A stretch of 64,000 nucleotides of DNA, from the NCBI GenBank assembly GCA_002449395.1, contig DKDP01000028.1, positions 25,199-89,198 on the forward strand, written 5' to 3'. Made by a program: the position numbers and the translations under genes. The number at the start of each line of letters is the position of its first letter. Positions within the stretch are counted from its first letter, which is position 1. The stretch comes from Ruminococcaceae bacterium UBA6845. GTDB taxonomy: Bacteria; Bacillota; Clostridia; Oscillospirales; Acutalibacteraceae. Shown piece after piece: positions 50,469 to 58,845 of this stretch. The notes beneath the pieces are model-generated. The model was not told where the DNA came from and did no database searches. It was given only the letters and a program-made list of their open reading frames with translations.

Positions 50469-51275
50469 TTAACCCTGTGCGTAAGCGCCGACCTGCATCA
50501 TAAAGTCGCCGATCTGTGCGCCGAACTCGGGAGCACCGTCCATAATGAGCTTGCCGTGCTTTGTGGATTCGAGCATATCGTCCGTTGAAAGGAGGATGCC
50601 GAATGCGCTTTCAAGGCAATCAAATCTCATTGTGAAGAAAGGCATAGCTCTCTTGTATGTGCCACGACCTGCTCTTGTCTTGCCTGCCTTAACACGAAGG
50701 AAAGCATTGACCTCGGGATGTCCGTCAACCGCCCATGCGTAAACACGGTCGGGGCTCTTCTTTGCCCAATCGTGAACAGCCTCGTGACCGTTCTTGTTGA
50801 GCTGGCTGATGCCCGATGAAAGAAGATAGAAGAAGCACTTGCAGGCGAGAACCTGTGTTGCCTCGTCCTCGGGAGCAGCCTTGATGTTAAGAAGTGATGA
50901 CATCTTAAGAAGAACAGCCATAAATGCTGCGAACTCAACGGGCTTTTTAAGAACACCCTTCATCTTCGGGAGAGTTGCCGGAGCAATCTTGCCCTTGAAG
51001 AAAGCGTTCATAGCTTCCATTGACTTGAACTCAAGCTCAATGTGAGCGTTTGTAGCAACTTTATCCGCACAAACTTTCCATTCACCGTTGTTTACCGTAA
51101 AGTGCGTTGCATACTTGCCGCAGGGGGCGTCGGGATCCAAACAGCTGACCTGATAGATACAGTGAATATGCTCGAATTTCTTAGCGAGCTTCGGATCGTC
51201 GTTAGCAATGACTTTGAGCAACGGCAATGCAGAGTTAAGGAAGATCTTATTGGTTAACAATACTTCATTTGCCAT
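50469..51275 (-). CDS. SCP2-like protein, tandem-domain (protein B of the transketolase operon)
   Basis: 268 residues, no signal peptide. Two successive halves each look like a small SCP2-type lipid-binding fold: residues ~45-130 (HFTVNNGEWKVCAD, then IELEFKSMEAMNAFFKGKIAPATLP) and ~180-268 (NAFLRVKAGKTRAG, then FTMRFDCLESAFGILLST). The pattern of substrate-like strand, Gly, Asp/Glu-F-S and FNG/FKGK recalls SCP2 domains, but the match is by eye and weak. It is last in an operon with split transketolase, a class III aminotransferase and a similar protein. The start at 51275 is preferred; TTG at 51281 is possible. Confidence 0.6.
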   Translation of the reverse strand: MANEVLLTNKIFLNSALPLLKVIANDDPKLAKKFEHIHCIYQVSCLDPDAPCGKYATHFTVNNGEWKVCADKVATNAHIELEFKSMEAMNAFFKGKIAPATLPKMKGVLKKPVEFAAFMAVLLKMSSLLNIKAAPEDEATQVLACKCFFYLLSSGISQLNKNGHEAVHDWAKKSPDRVYAWAVDGHPEVNAFLRVKAGKTRAGRGTYKRAMPFFTMRFDCLESAFGILLSTDDMLESTKHGKLIMDGAPEFGAQIGDFMMQVGAYAQG

Positions 51276-51296
51276 TATCAATCATTCCTTTCGGTA

Positions 51297-52316
51297 TTAT
51301 ACATCGTCGTCCCAGTTGTCGTCTTCCTCGAAGTCCTTATTCATAGCCTCACGAACAGCGGCGATGATACCGTTGCAGTCGATGCCGAGCATTGACATAA
51401 TGTCCTCGTGGAGACCGATAGGAGCAAACTTATCCTGGAGACCGAGACGGGTGAATGCGCAGCCCTTACCTGCTTCAGCCATAACCTCGGCAACAGCGCC
51501 GCCGAGACCGCCGAGAACAGTGTGATCCTCAACAGTGATGATACGGCGAGTATCCATAACTGCCTTAAGAACAGCTTCCTTGTCGATGGGCTTGATTGTG
51601 TGCATATCAAGAACACGAACCTTAAGTCCGTCAGCTTCCTCGAGGAACTTAGCCGCCTGGTAAGCCTGGAATACGCAGGAACCGCAAGCGATAACAGTGA
51701 TGTCTGTACCCGGGTTAACCTCGATAGCCTTGCCTACCTCAAACTTGTACTCACGGGGATAATCCTTGCCGTAAAGAGTACGGTCGAAACCACGGTTGAT
51801 ACGGATGTAGTAAGGACCGAAGTTCTCGTAAGCCGCCTTAACTGCTTCTGCTGTCTCGATACCGTCAGCGGGGCAGATGAGAGTGATGTTCGGCATTGAA
51901 CGGATAACTGCCATATCGCAGATAGCGTGGTGAGTTGAACCCGCCTGACCGAAAGATGTACCCGAATGGGTAGCAATGATCTTTGCGTTAACGTTCTGAT
52001 AGCAGATATCTGTGTGAATCTGATCAGCAGAACGAAGTGATGCGAATGTTGAGAAAGTTGAAACGAAGGGAACAAGTCCGGCCTTAGCCATACCTGCTGC
52101 CATACCGAACATATTCTGCTCGGCAATACCTACGTTGAAGAAACGATCAGGAAATTCCTTGCCGAATACACCGATCTTTGTGGATCCTGCAAGGTCAGCC
52201 GAAAGACCGACGATTTCCTTATGCTCACGACCGAGGTCAACAAGTGTCTGGCCGTAGATTTCCGCTGTTGAAAGCTCTGTGGATTCAAGAGCTGTATATG
52301 AAAGTCCGCCTGCCAT
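51297..52316 (-). CDS. Transketolase, C-terminal subunit
   Basis: 339 residues. Pyrimidine-binding and C-terminal transketolase domains: GLSADLAGSTKIGVFGKEFPDR, RFFNVGIAEQNMFGMAAGMA with the catalytic Glu of the ThDP site, and YYIRINRGF. The C-terminus ends in an acidic tail (FEEDDNWDDDV). It works with the N-terminal subunit encoded immediately upstream; stop and start overlap by one base. Transketolase moves C2 ketol units between sugar phosphates. Confidence 0.93.
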   Translation of the reverse strand: MAGGLSYTALESTELSTAEIYGQTLVDLGREHKEIVGLSADLAGSTKIGVFGKEFPDRFFNVGIAEQNMFGMAAGMAKAGLVPFVSTFSTFASLRSADQIHTDICYQNVNAKIIATHSGTSFGQAGSTHHAICDMAVIRSMPNITLICPADGIETAEAVKAAYENFGPYYIRINRGFDRTLYGKDYPREYKFEVGKAIEVNPGTDITVIACGSCVFQAYQAAKFLEEADGLKVRVLDMHTIKPIDKEAVLKAVMDTRRIITVEDHTVLGGLGGAVAEVMAEAGKGCAFTRLGLQDKFAPIGLHEDIMSMLGIDCNGIIAAVREAMNKDFEEDDNWDDDV

Positions 52317-53185
52317 TATTTTGCCTCCTTTTCTACACGAGCAATACGCTTCTCATAATGCTTCTTAAGGCTTTCCTTAGCCTCTTTATACTTAGCCTCA
52401 TCAACTGCGCCGTAATGCCAGTGATAATCGTCCTCCATAAAGTCGATACCCTCGCCCTTGATGGTGTTAGCGATGATCATAACGGGAGCGTCGGGCTCGC
52501 CGAGAGCGTAGTCGATTGCGTCTGAAAGCTCCATCATATTGTGACCGTCAATGTCAAATACGTGGAAGCCGAATGCACGCCACTTGTCAGCAAAAGGCTC
52601 AAGGGGCATAACATCCTCTGTACGGCCGTCGATCATACACTTGTTACGGTCAACGAACGAAATAACGTTTGTTGCGTGGAAAGCGTTGATTGACATAGCT
52701 GCCTCCCAGTTTGAACCCTCGTCGCACTCGCCGTCGCCGAGGATACAGTAAGTCTTGTAATCCTTGCCGAGAACACGTGCTGCAAGAGCGGTACCGAGAG
52801 CGATTGAAAGTCCGTGACCGAGAGAACCTGTTGAAGCGTCAACACCTACAACCTTGTTGGAGTCAAGATGGATACCCATCTTTGAGTTTGTGAGGTTGAA
52901 AGTCTTGAGCTGCTCGGGATCGTTGTAACCGAAGTCACAAAGAACAGGAGCATAAGCGATTCCCGAATGACCCTTTGAAAGGATAAAACGGTCTCTGTCC
53001 TCCCAGTTGGGATCGTCCTTTTTGATGTTGAGGTACTTGTGGTAGAGAATGGTCAACATATCCATAACGCTCATACCGCCGCCGATGTGGCCGCTGCCTG
53101 CCCAGAATGTTGTGTCAAGGCAGAGGTTACGAAGCTCAAAAGCCTTTTTCTCAAGAGCCAACCATTCCTGTTTGGTCAATGCCAT
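52316..53185 (-). CDS. Transketolase, N-terminal (ThDP-binding) subunit
   Basis: 289 residues. Binds the diphosphate of ThDP: GSGHIGGGMSVMDML, SKGHSGIAY, TGSLGHGLSIALG and the ThDP motif GDGECDEGSNWEAAMSINAFHATN with metal-binding Asp and Asn. Together with the C-terminal subunit it gives a full transketolase. It is separated from the upstream aminotransferase gene by 88 bp that contain a strong hairpin. Confidence 0.93.
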   Translation of the reverse strand: MALTKQEWLALEKKAFELRNLCLDTTFWAGSGHIGGGMSVMDMLTILYHKYLNIKKDDPNWEDRDRFILSKGHSGIAYAPVLCDFGYNDPEQLKTFNLTNSKMGIHLDSNKVVGVDASTGSLGHGLSIALGTALAARVLGKDYKTYCILGDGECDEGSNWEAAMSINAFHATNVISFVDRNKCMIDGRTEDVMPLEPFADKWRAFGFHVFDIDGHNMMELSDAIDYALGEPDAPVMIIANTIKGEGIDFMEDDYHWHYGAVDEAKYKEAKESLKKHYEKRIARVEKEAK

Positions 53186-53220
53186 AAGAGTTTTCCTCCC
53201 TGTTTTTATTCTTTTTTTAT

Positions 53221-53247
53221 CACGGGCGGCAAGCTCAGCCGCCCGTG
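53221..53247 (-). promoter_or_regulatory. Strong intercistronic hairpin between aminotransferase and transketolase genes
   Basis: CACGGGCGGC (53221-53230) pairs perfectly with GCCGCCCGTG (53238-53247), loop of seven. On the transcribed (minus) strand it is followed by an A-rich, not T-rich, stretch, so it is not a normal terminator. It may stabilise or separate two parts of the mRNA. Confidence 0.6.
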
Positions 53248-53273
53248 AGCAAGTTGATTATCTTATCTGAAAC

Positions 53274-54539
53274 TTAAAAAGCCTCAGGATGATCCTTTTT
53301 AACAACCTTGAATGCCTCGTCGGCTACCTCGATCGTATGCTTGATATCGGCATCCGAAAGAGCATAGTTGATGAAGTGGTTGTGGTGACCTGCGAAGAAA
53401 ATGCCTCTCTTGACGCACTCTGCGATCCAAGCCTGATGGAGCATCATTGTGTCGTCGTTGGCAATTCTGAGGTAGAAGAGTGACGGCTCACCGGAAACAA
53501 CAAGGTCAAATCCGTTGTTCTTTCCTGCTTCCTTAAGACCGTCTGTGAGCTTCTTGCCCTTTTCCATAAGGATTGACGGGAGATTGAGCTCTCTCATCTT
53601 CTTAATGTTTGCGATACCTGCCGCAAAGGGGATTGCGCTCATCCAGTAGGAGCCTGTATATGACATACCCGAAACGGCGTCCTTGAGGAAATCCTTACCG
53701 CAGAGGCAGGATACGTTCCAGCCGTTAGCGATAGCCTTACAGAAGCAGATCATATCAGCTTCAAAGCCGTAGTAGTGGTCGGAACCCGCAAGGTCAAGAC
53801 GGAAGCCTGCACGAACGTCATCGACGATAAGTACGATGCCCTTCTCTGTGCAAAGGTTACGAACCTTCTGCCAGTAGCCGTCTGCCGGAAGCTGGTTGTC
53901 AAAATAGTTACCGTGAAGGTAAGGAGTTGAGATGAATGCAGCGATTTCGCCGTCATTCTCATTGACGAGCTTCTCAAGAGCGTCAAAGTCGTTCCAGTCA
54001 ACATAGAGGTTGTTGGCAACGTCCTCGGGAAGAATGCCCGGATAGTCGATCTTCTGAACGACTGCGGAAACACCGTGATAGAAGCCGTTAACGAAGATGA
54101 TCTTCTTTCTGTGGGTTGCGTTACGTGCAGCCATGATAGCGAGCGTTGTAACGTCGTTACCGTTCTTTGCGAAGAAAGCCCAGTCGGCGGTGTTAACCGT
54201 GTCAACCATAAGCTCTGCAAGCTCAACCATCTTGTAGGACGGAGAGGTTACGCAGTTGCCGAGCTTAGCCTGCTCAAGAGCAGCCTTGTCAACATCGGGA
54301 TCGCCGTAACCGAGAATGTTTGGACCGTATGCGCACATATAGTCGATGAACTTGTTGCCGTCAACATCCCAGAAGTATGTGCCCTTAGCCTTCTCGGAGA
54401 AGAAAGGCCATGCGCTTACGGGAATGAAGTTACCTTCAGCCGGGCCGAGATGACCGTAAACACCTGAAGGGATTACTTTGATAGCACGGTCGAACCACTC
54501 ACGGCTCTTGTCGTACTGATTAATTTTGAAATTAGCCAT
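53274..54539 (-). CDS. Class III PLP aminotransferase (glutamate-1-semialdehyde aminomutase-like)
   Basis: 421 residues. Fold-type I, class III layout: FFAKNGNDVTTLAIMAARNAT binds PLP phosphate, VNGFYHGVSA, IVDDVRAGFRLDLAGS holds the ring-contacting Asp, and CFCKAIANGWNVSCLCGK has the Schiff-base Lys. It resembles HemL-type enzymes but has the KAIANG variant shared with aminotransferases acting on other ketones. No other heme gene is nearby, so true HemL function is doubtful. The operon places it with transketolase and SCP2-like proteins. Confidence 0.88.
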   Translation of the reverse strand: MANFKINQYDKSREWFDRAIKVIPSGVYGHLGPAEGNFIPVSAWPFFSEKAKGTYFWDVDGNKFIDYMCAYGPNILGYGDPDVDKAALEQAKLGNCVTSPSYKMVELAELMVDTVNTADWAFFAKNGNDVTTLAIMAARNATHRKKIIFVNGFYHGVSAVVQKIDYPGILPEDVANNLYVDWNDFDALEKLVNENDGEIAAFISTPYLHGNYFDNQLPADGYWQKVRNLCTEKGIVLIVDDVRAGFRLDLAGSDHYYGFEADMICFCKAIANGWNVSCLCGKDFLKDAVSGMSYTGSYWMSAIPFAAGIANIKKMRELNLPSILMEKGKKLTDGLKEAGKNNGFDLVVSGEPSLFYLRIANDDTMMLHQAWIAECVKRGIFFAGHHNHFINYALSDADIKHTIEVADEAFKVVKKDHPEAF

Positions 54540-54553
54540 TTTTCGTATCCCCC

Positions 54554-55312
54554 TTATGCAAGATAGAGACCGACTCTGTCAAGGATTCGGTTCATATTAT
54601 CGAGCATGTTAATCATGCCGTTCATTGTGATAGTACCCTCGCCGATCTTAGCCATAGCGCTGACCTTGCCGTTGAAGAGGTCGTTTGCGAGCTGCATTGA
54701 GCCGAACTCCATAACCGCACGGGGATCTTCGGGAGCCTTTTTGATTGTAACAAGGTGACCGTTCTTAGCGTGGATTGTAGCCTTCGGGCCGCCCTTGATG
54801 GACATCATAATGTCACCGTCAACGATATGCTCTGCGGAGAACTTACCGATCTTATCGTAGTTACCGATCTGAGAGATGGCAACGGTGATTGTGTAGAACA
54901 TAAGAGTTGTGCTCATTCTGAAGAACTCTTCGTCCTTGAGGTCTTCCTCACTCGGACGCATATAGTTGGTGAGAATGTCTGTGAGCTTAGTGAATGTGTT
55001 CAAAAGGAACTTTATATGCAGGAAACCTTTTGAGGGAATAGGTGTAACTGTTCCGTCGATAAGACCGTTGAACTTCTCGCAGGAAGAGAACGGGAGCTTA
55101 ACGTCGCAGTCTGTACAGCCCTGCTCCATACGGCATCTGCCGTTTTTGAATGTGAGTGTTGCCGACGGACCGTCCTTAACCTCAAAGCCGATTGTGATAG
55201 GCTTAATATCAGCTACAAGGGCGCTTGCTTTCGGATCGAGCTCGCACAGGTTTTCAAGTGTACCGAGCACGGCATACATATTGATGTATGCAAGTGTTTT
55301 TGCATCTGTCAA
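54554..55312 (-). CDS. SCP2-like protein, tandem-domain (protein A of the transketolase operon)
   Basis: 252 residues from a TTG start at 55312, chosen because AAGGAGG lies eight bases before it. Two repeated halves: GPSATLTFKNGRCRMEQG with VKLPFSSCEKFNGLIDG, and GPKATIHAKNGHLVTIKK with AVMEFGSMQLANDLFNGKV. Both fit the SCP2-type pattern (strand, Lys-Asn-Gly turn, F-S helix, N-L-x-x-G-x-V). SCP2 domains bind lipid-like ligands in a tunnel. First gene of the operon; the promoter and a palindrome are directly upstream. Confidence 0.65.
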   Translation of the reverse strand: MTDAKTLAYINMYAVLGTLENLCELDPKASALVADIKPITIGFEVKDGPSATLTFKNGRCRMEQGCTDCDVKLPFSSCEKFNGLIDGTVTPIPSKGFLHIKFLLNTFTKLTDILTNYMRPSEEDLKDEEFFRMSTTLMFYTITVAISQIGNYDKIGKFSAEHIVDGDIMMSIKGGPKATIHAKNGHLVTIKKAPEDPRAVMEFGSMQLANDLFNGKVSAMAKIGEGTITMNGMINMLDNMNRILDRVGLYLA

Positions 55313-55359
55313 GGTGCATTCCTCCTTATCGCTTTTATTCAAAGCATATTTACCATTAC

Positions 55360-55388
55360 ATTGTACCAAATAAAACTGTCAAAGTCAA
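55360..55388 (-). promoter_or_regulatory. Promoter of the SCP2/aminotransferase/transketolase operon
   Basis: On the minus strand TTGACT (55383-55388) and TACAAT (55360-55365) are 17 bp apart, ~50 bp before the TTG start. Confidence 0.75.
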
Positions 55389-55399
55389 ATGAATTTGAC
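55384..55399. promoter_or_regulatory. 16-bp palindromic operator-like site overlapping the -35 box
   Basis: GTCAAAT and ATTTGAC form perfect 7-base arms around GA. The site overlaps the -35 hexamer, so a bound repressor would block polymerase. The size and symmetry suit a MarR- or TetR-type dimer, but the regulator is not in the window. Confidence 0.5.
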
Positions 55400-55534
55400 C
55401 AAAAAATAACAATTTTTTGTTAATTTATTATGTCTTTTTATGACTTCTGTTTAAATATTTTCTATGAAAGAATTACAAAAATATCTTTTTACCGTGATTT
55501 TGCGGTTAAATTTAACAAACATTATCAACAATCT

Positions 55535-56758
55535 TTATTCCTGACTTTCCTCGGCTTCATTTCCGAGGACAAAAATTCCGTTTGTCTTTTCCCTGCCGCA
55601 GGGGAGAATTACGGGAGAGGCGAGCGAATAAACATCCGTGCACATATCCTCAAGGGCAAAGACGTGGCGTCCGTACTCATCAAGATTATCGAAATCCGAC
55701 GCCTTTGTGACGATCGGCTTTGTTGCCTTTTCTTTTGCCTCTTTGAGAATCTCCTTACCCTTGTCGTTCATTGCGAGGATGTGAAGATACGGCGGTTCGC
55801 CCTTGTAGTCGTCGGCGACAAAGCCCATAAAGGCGTGAAGTACAATTCTGCGGATTCTTGCGTGTGAATAGCGCTTTGTCTTGGCAAGCTGATAAAGCTC
55901 CTCAAGCGAGCTTGCTTTCAGTGCGGCATCGTGGATTCTGTACTCGATTCCCTCGCTGACATCGGGAGAAAGTCCGATATCCTCGGCGCTGAGCTGACGC
56001 ATACAGCAGAGAATACTGAACTCGAGCTTTGATCCGGGGCATGGGGCAAGATTATTTTCTTCCTCACGGTGATAAATGTCCGCCACCGACTGAGGAACAT
56101 ACATTTCCCACTCCTTGTCACCGTCAAGCATCATTCTTCGGATATCCGACGCACAGGCAAAGTTGTCGCTTCTCATAAGCGAATCGTGAGCGGCGCCTAT
56201 ACGTTTGATCGTCATAGGAATCATATCCGAGCCGAGTTTATCGAGAGCCTGAAGATATTCGATGCCGAGGGTGTTGTTCGGCTCCTCAAGAATATCAAAG
56301 AAACGGTTGCCGCAGACCGCCTTGAGAGCCTCCGCTCTTGCCGAGGCAAAGCTGAGACCGTATTCGAGATTCTCCTTGAGCCTTTCCTCAACCGCTTCGC
56401 TGTTGATTGCATTCTTACATTCAATGAGCTCGTCGATGTTTCCGCATTCGCTGCCGAAACTGAGCATATCGACGCAGCCGAGACTGTTGAGAAGCGATAC
56501 TCCGCCGTAGGCGAAACGCTGAGCATAGGATGTGCTCCAAAGGGTCGGCATTTCAATAACAAGATCAACGCCGTTTTTGACCGCCATTTCCGCTCTTGCC
56601 CATTTTGAAATAAGAGCCGTTTCACCTCGCTGAACATAGTTTGAACTCATAACAGCGACAACGTGTGTCCATTCGCCGAGCTCTTTACTCTTTTCTATCT
56701 GGTATGCGTGACCGTTGTGGAACGGGTTATACTCCGCAACAATTCCTCCGATTTTCAT
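55535..56758 (-). CDS. tmcAL: tRNA(Met) cytidine acetate ligase (TmcAL)
   Basis: 407 residues. Acetylates C34 of elongator tRNA-Met using acetate and ATP. N-terminal nucleotidyltransferase motif IVAEYNPFHNGHAYQI, followed by VMSSNYVQRGE and GVDLVIEMPTLWS; SDIRRMML is conserved in the family. The start at 56758 (MKIGG) follows TGGAGGA. It is divergent from acetate kinase, which shares acetate metabolism, though this may be chance. Confidence 0.92.
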   Translation of the reverse strand: MKIGGIVAEYNPFHNGHAYQIEKSKELGEWTHVVAVMSSNYVQRGETALISKWARAEMAVKNGVDLVIEMPTLWSTSYAQRFAYGGVSLLNSLGCVDMLSFGSECGNIDELIECKNAINSEAVEERLKENLEYGLSFASARAEALKAVCGNRFFDILEEPNNTLGIEYLQALDKLGSDMIPMTIKRIGAAHDSLMRSDNFACASDIRRMMLDGDKEWEMYVPQSVADIYHREEENNLAPCPGSKLEFSILCCMRQLSAEDIGLSPDVSEGIEYRIHDAALKASSLEELYQLAKTKRYSHARIRRIVLHAFMGFVADDYKGEPPYLHILAMNDKGKEILKEAKEKATKPIVTKASDFDNLDEYGRHVFALEDMCTDVYSLASPVILPCGREKTNGIFVLGNEAEESQE

Positions 56759-56889
56759 AAAATTCCTCCATATGCGTATATAATGTATAAAATATGCGAA
56801 AAAACTCAATCTTTGTCTTGAAAAAACAAAGTTACAGTAATATAATATAACAGAAATCTTTTTGATACAATATCTTGGAGGGAAAAATT

Positions 56890-58095
56890 TTGAAGATTCT
56901 CGTTGTCAACGCAGGAAGCTCGTCGCTCAAGTATCAGCTTATTGATATGGAAAACGAGTCCGTTCTTGCAAAAGGAAACTGCGAACAGATCGGAACCGAA
57001 AGCACATTTACGCATAAGGTACCGGCAGATGAAACCAAAAACATCAAGGCTTTGCCGATGGAGATGCAGGATCATGCCGCAGCTCTCAAGATTGTTCTTG
57101 ACACTCTTGTTGACGCTGAGCACGGCGTTATCGGATCGGTTAAGGAGATTGACGCCGTAGGTCACCGTGTTCTTCACGGCGGTGAAAAGTTCAGCGGCTC
57201 TGTTCTCGTAGACGATAAGGTTGAGGAGGCTATCAAGGAGTGCTTCGACCTCGGACCGCTTCACAACCCCGCAAACCTCACAGGTATCAAGGCTTGTCAG
57301 GCTATTATGCCCGGTGTTCCCCAGGTCGCCGTATTCGATACAGGCTTCCATCAGACAATGCCCGATTACGCATATATGTACGCTCTTCCTTATGAGTATT
57401 ATGAAAAGTACGGCATCCGCCGCTACGGCTTCCACGGCACGTCTCACCGCTTTGTAAGCAAGAAGTGCATTGAGCTTCTCGGCAACCCCGAGCACAGCAA
57501 GATCGTAACCTGCCACCTCGGCAACGGTTCTTCAATTTCCGCAGTTGTTGACGGCAAGTGCTTCGACACAACGATGGGCGTAACTCCTCTTGAGGGAATT
57601 ATGATGGGTACCCGCTGCGGTTCAATTGATCCGGCTATCGTTCCCATTATAATGAAAAAAGAGGGTCTCACTCCCGACGAGATGGATACGGTAATGAACA
57701 AGAAGTCGGGTATGCTCGGCCTTTGCGGCACAAGTGACAACAGAACCATCGAGTCGAGAGCAAAAGAGGGTGACGAGAGAGCAAAGCTCATCGAGTCAAT
57801 GCTCTGCCACCAGCTCACCAAGTACATAGGCGGCTTTGCCGCAGCAATGGGCGGTCTTGACGCTATCGTATTCACAGGCGGTATCGGTGAGAACAACCCG
57901 CAGTACAGAGACCGTGTTTGTGATCAGCTCAAGTTTATGGGCGTTGAAATCAACTATGAGATCAACGACAAGCTCAAGAGAGGACCCGAGGGCGAAATCT
58001 CAACTCCGAACTCAAAGGTAAAGGTATTCGTTATCTGCACCAACGAGGAGCTTATGATCGCAAGAGACACAAAGGAGATCGTCGAAGCTCTTTAA
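56890..58095 (+). CDS. ackA: Acetate kinase
   Basis: 401 residues, TTG start at 56890 seven bases after GGAGGG (an in-frame TTG at 56875 overlaps the binding site). Makes ATP and acetate from acetyl phosphate. Motifs: ILVVNAGSSSLKYQL, GHRVLHGGEKFS, RYGFHGTSHRF, TCHLGNGSS and GTRCGSIDPAI. pta is not in the window. A YaiI-type gene follows one base later. Confidence 0.96.
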   Translation: MKILVVNAGSSSLKYQLIDMENESVLAKGNCEQIGTESTFTHKVPADETKNIKALPMEMQDHAAALKIVLDTLVDAEHGVIGSVKEIDAVGHRVLHGGEKFSGSVLVDDKVEEAIKECFDLGPLHNPANLTGIKACQAIMPGVPQVAVFDTGFHQTMPDYAYMYALPYEYYEKYGIRRYGFHGTSHRFVSKKCIELLGNPEHSKIVTCHLGNGSSISAVVDGKCFDTTMGVTPLEGIMMGTRCGSIDPAIVPIIMKKEGLTPDEMDTVMNKKSGMLGLCGTSDNRTIESRAKEGDERAKLIESMLCHQLTKYIGGFAAAMGGLDAIVFTGGIGENNPQYRDRVCDQLKFMGVEINYEINDKLKRGPEGEISTPNSKVKVFVICTNEELMIARDTKEIVEAL

Positions 58096-58096
58096 T

Positions 58097-58525
58097 ATGA
58101 GAATATTAATTGATGCGGACGGCTGTCCCGTTGTTGATCTGACGGTTGGTCTTGCTAAGAAATACGGCATTGAGTGCACCATACTCTGCGATACGTCGCA
58201 CGAATTTAACCGTGACGGTGCGAAAACCGTCGTGGTCGAAAAGGGTGCGGACAGCGTCGATTTTAAGATAGTCAACCTTGTCGGCGAGGGTGATATAGTC
58301 GTTACCCAGGACTACGGACTTGCGGCAATGTGCCTTGCAAGAAAGGCTATACCCGTCAGCCAGAACGGAATGGTGTATACCGATAAAAACATAGATCAGC
58401 TTTTGTTCACACGCTACGTTTCTAAGAAAATAAGGAACGCCGGCGGAAGAATGAAGGGACCGTCCAAACGCACTCCCGAACAGGACAAAGCGTTTGAAGC
58501 GGCACTTGAAAAGCTGATAAGATAA
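58097..58525 (+). CDS. YaiI/YqxD family protein (DUF188)
   Basis: 142 residues. ILIDADGCPVVD at the start, VTQDYGLAAMCLARKA in the middle and GRMKGPSKRTPEQD near the end are the family signature; the fold is NYN/PIN-like, suggesting a nuclease, but no activity is established. It begins directly after the ackA stop and ends with a terminator. Confidence 0.9.
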   Translation: MRILIDADGCPVVDLTVGLAKKYGIECTILCDTSHEFNRDGAKTVVVEKGADSVDFKIVNLVGEGDIVVTQDYGLAAMCLARKAIPVSQNGMVYTDKNIDQLLFTRYVSKKIRNAGGRMKGPSKRTPEQDKAFEAALEKLIR

Positions 58526-58527
58526 GC

Positions 58528-58565
58528 AAAGACTGTGACAAAGCATAATTTGTCACGGTCTTTTT
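58528..58565 (+). terminator. Terminator of the ackA unit
   Basis: AAAGACTGTGACAAA pairs with TTTGTCACGGTCTTT (about 58528-58564), followed by T. Confidence 0.88.
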
Positions 58566-58598
58566 TAGAGAATATTAACAAAAAATCGAAAAATCCTA

Positions 58599-58627
58599 TT
58601 GACAAATGTCTGTCGGAGGACTATAAT
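58599..58627 (+). promoter_or_regulatory. Promoter of the aromatic operon
   Basis: TTGACA (58599-58604) and TATAAT (58622-58627), both consensus, 17 bp spacer. It gives a ~240-base leader before pheA. Confidence 0.85.
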
Positions 58628-58679
58628 ATAGAAAATTTGAAAGAGAATTTCAAAAATTTTGAAGGTTGGAGGAAGCTCG

Positions 58680-58757
58680 ATGTTAAACAAGAAAATATAC
58701 AATCGATTTTATTATTACCATCACTGCGGCCTTTCTGCCTTTGCAAAAATCGGCTAA
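58680..58757 (+). CDS. Aromatic leader peptide (attenuator)
   Basis: A 25-codon open frame, ATG at 58680 behind TTGGAGGA, TAA at 58755. It contains Phe and three Tyr codons in a row followed by two His (NRFYYYHHCG) and a later Phe. A peptide with clustered aromatic codons just before a terminator and pheA is the hallmark of ribosome-mediated attenuation, as known for pheL and trpL in enterobacteria. Low charged tRNA-Phe or tRNA-Tyr would stall the ribosome and let transcription continue. Confidence 0.78.
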   Translation: MLNKKIYNRFYYYHHCGLSAFAKIG

Positions 58758-58801
58758 AATGATGGCTTTTCGCCGTTGCCGAAAAATTAAAGAGTAGAGA
58801 T

Positions 58802-58845
58802 TCCGCATAGAAGATTCGTTGAGAATAGGCTATGCGGATTTTTTA
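58802..58845 (+). terminator. Attenuator terminator before pheA
   Basis: TCCGCATAG (58802-58810) pairs with CTATGCGGA (58830-58838), followed by six T. It stands between the leader peptide and pheA, so read-through decides expression of the operon. Confidence 0.85.

Noticed and set aside
53221..53247. Hairpin read as a terminator between aminotransferase and transketolase
   Set aside because: The T-run is on the non-transcribed side; on the transcribed strand A residues follow.
53274..54539. Calling the aminotransferase HemL
   Set aside because: No other tetrapyrrole gene is nearby, and the Lys region (KAIANG) and operon differ from typical hemL; family membership alone does not prove the reaction.
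56806..57516. Minus-strand open frame opposite ackA
   Set aside because: ackA on the plus strand has all family motifs over the same bases; the opposite frame has no recognisable domain.
58535..58762. 75-codon plus-strand frame before pheA
   Set aside because: It starts inside the ackA-unit terminator, runs through the promoter and overlaps the leader peptide out of frame; the leader peptide explains the region better.
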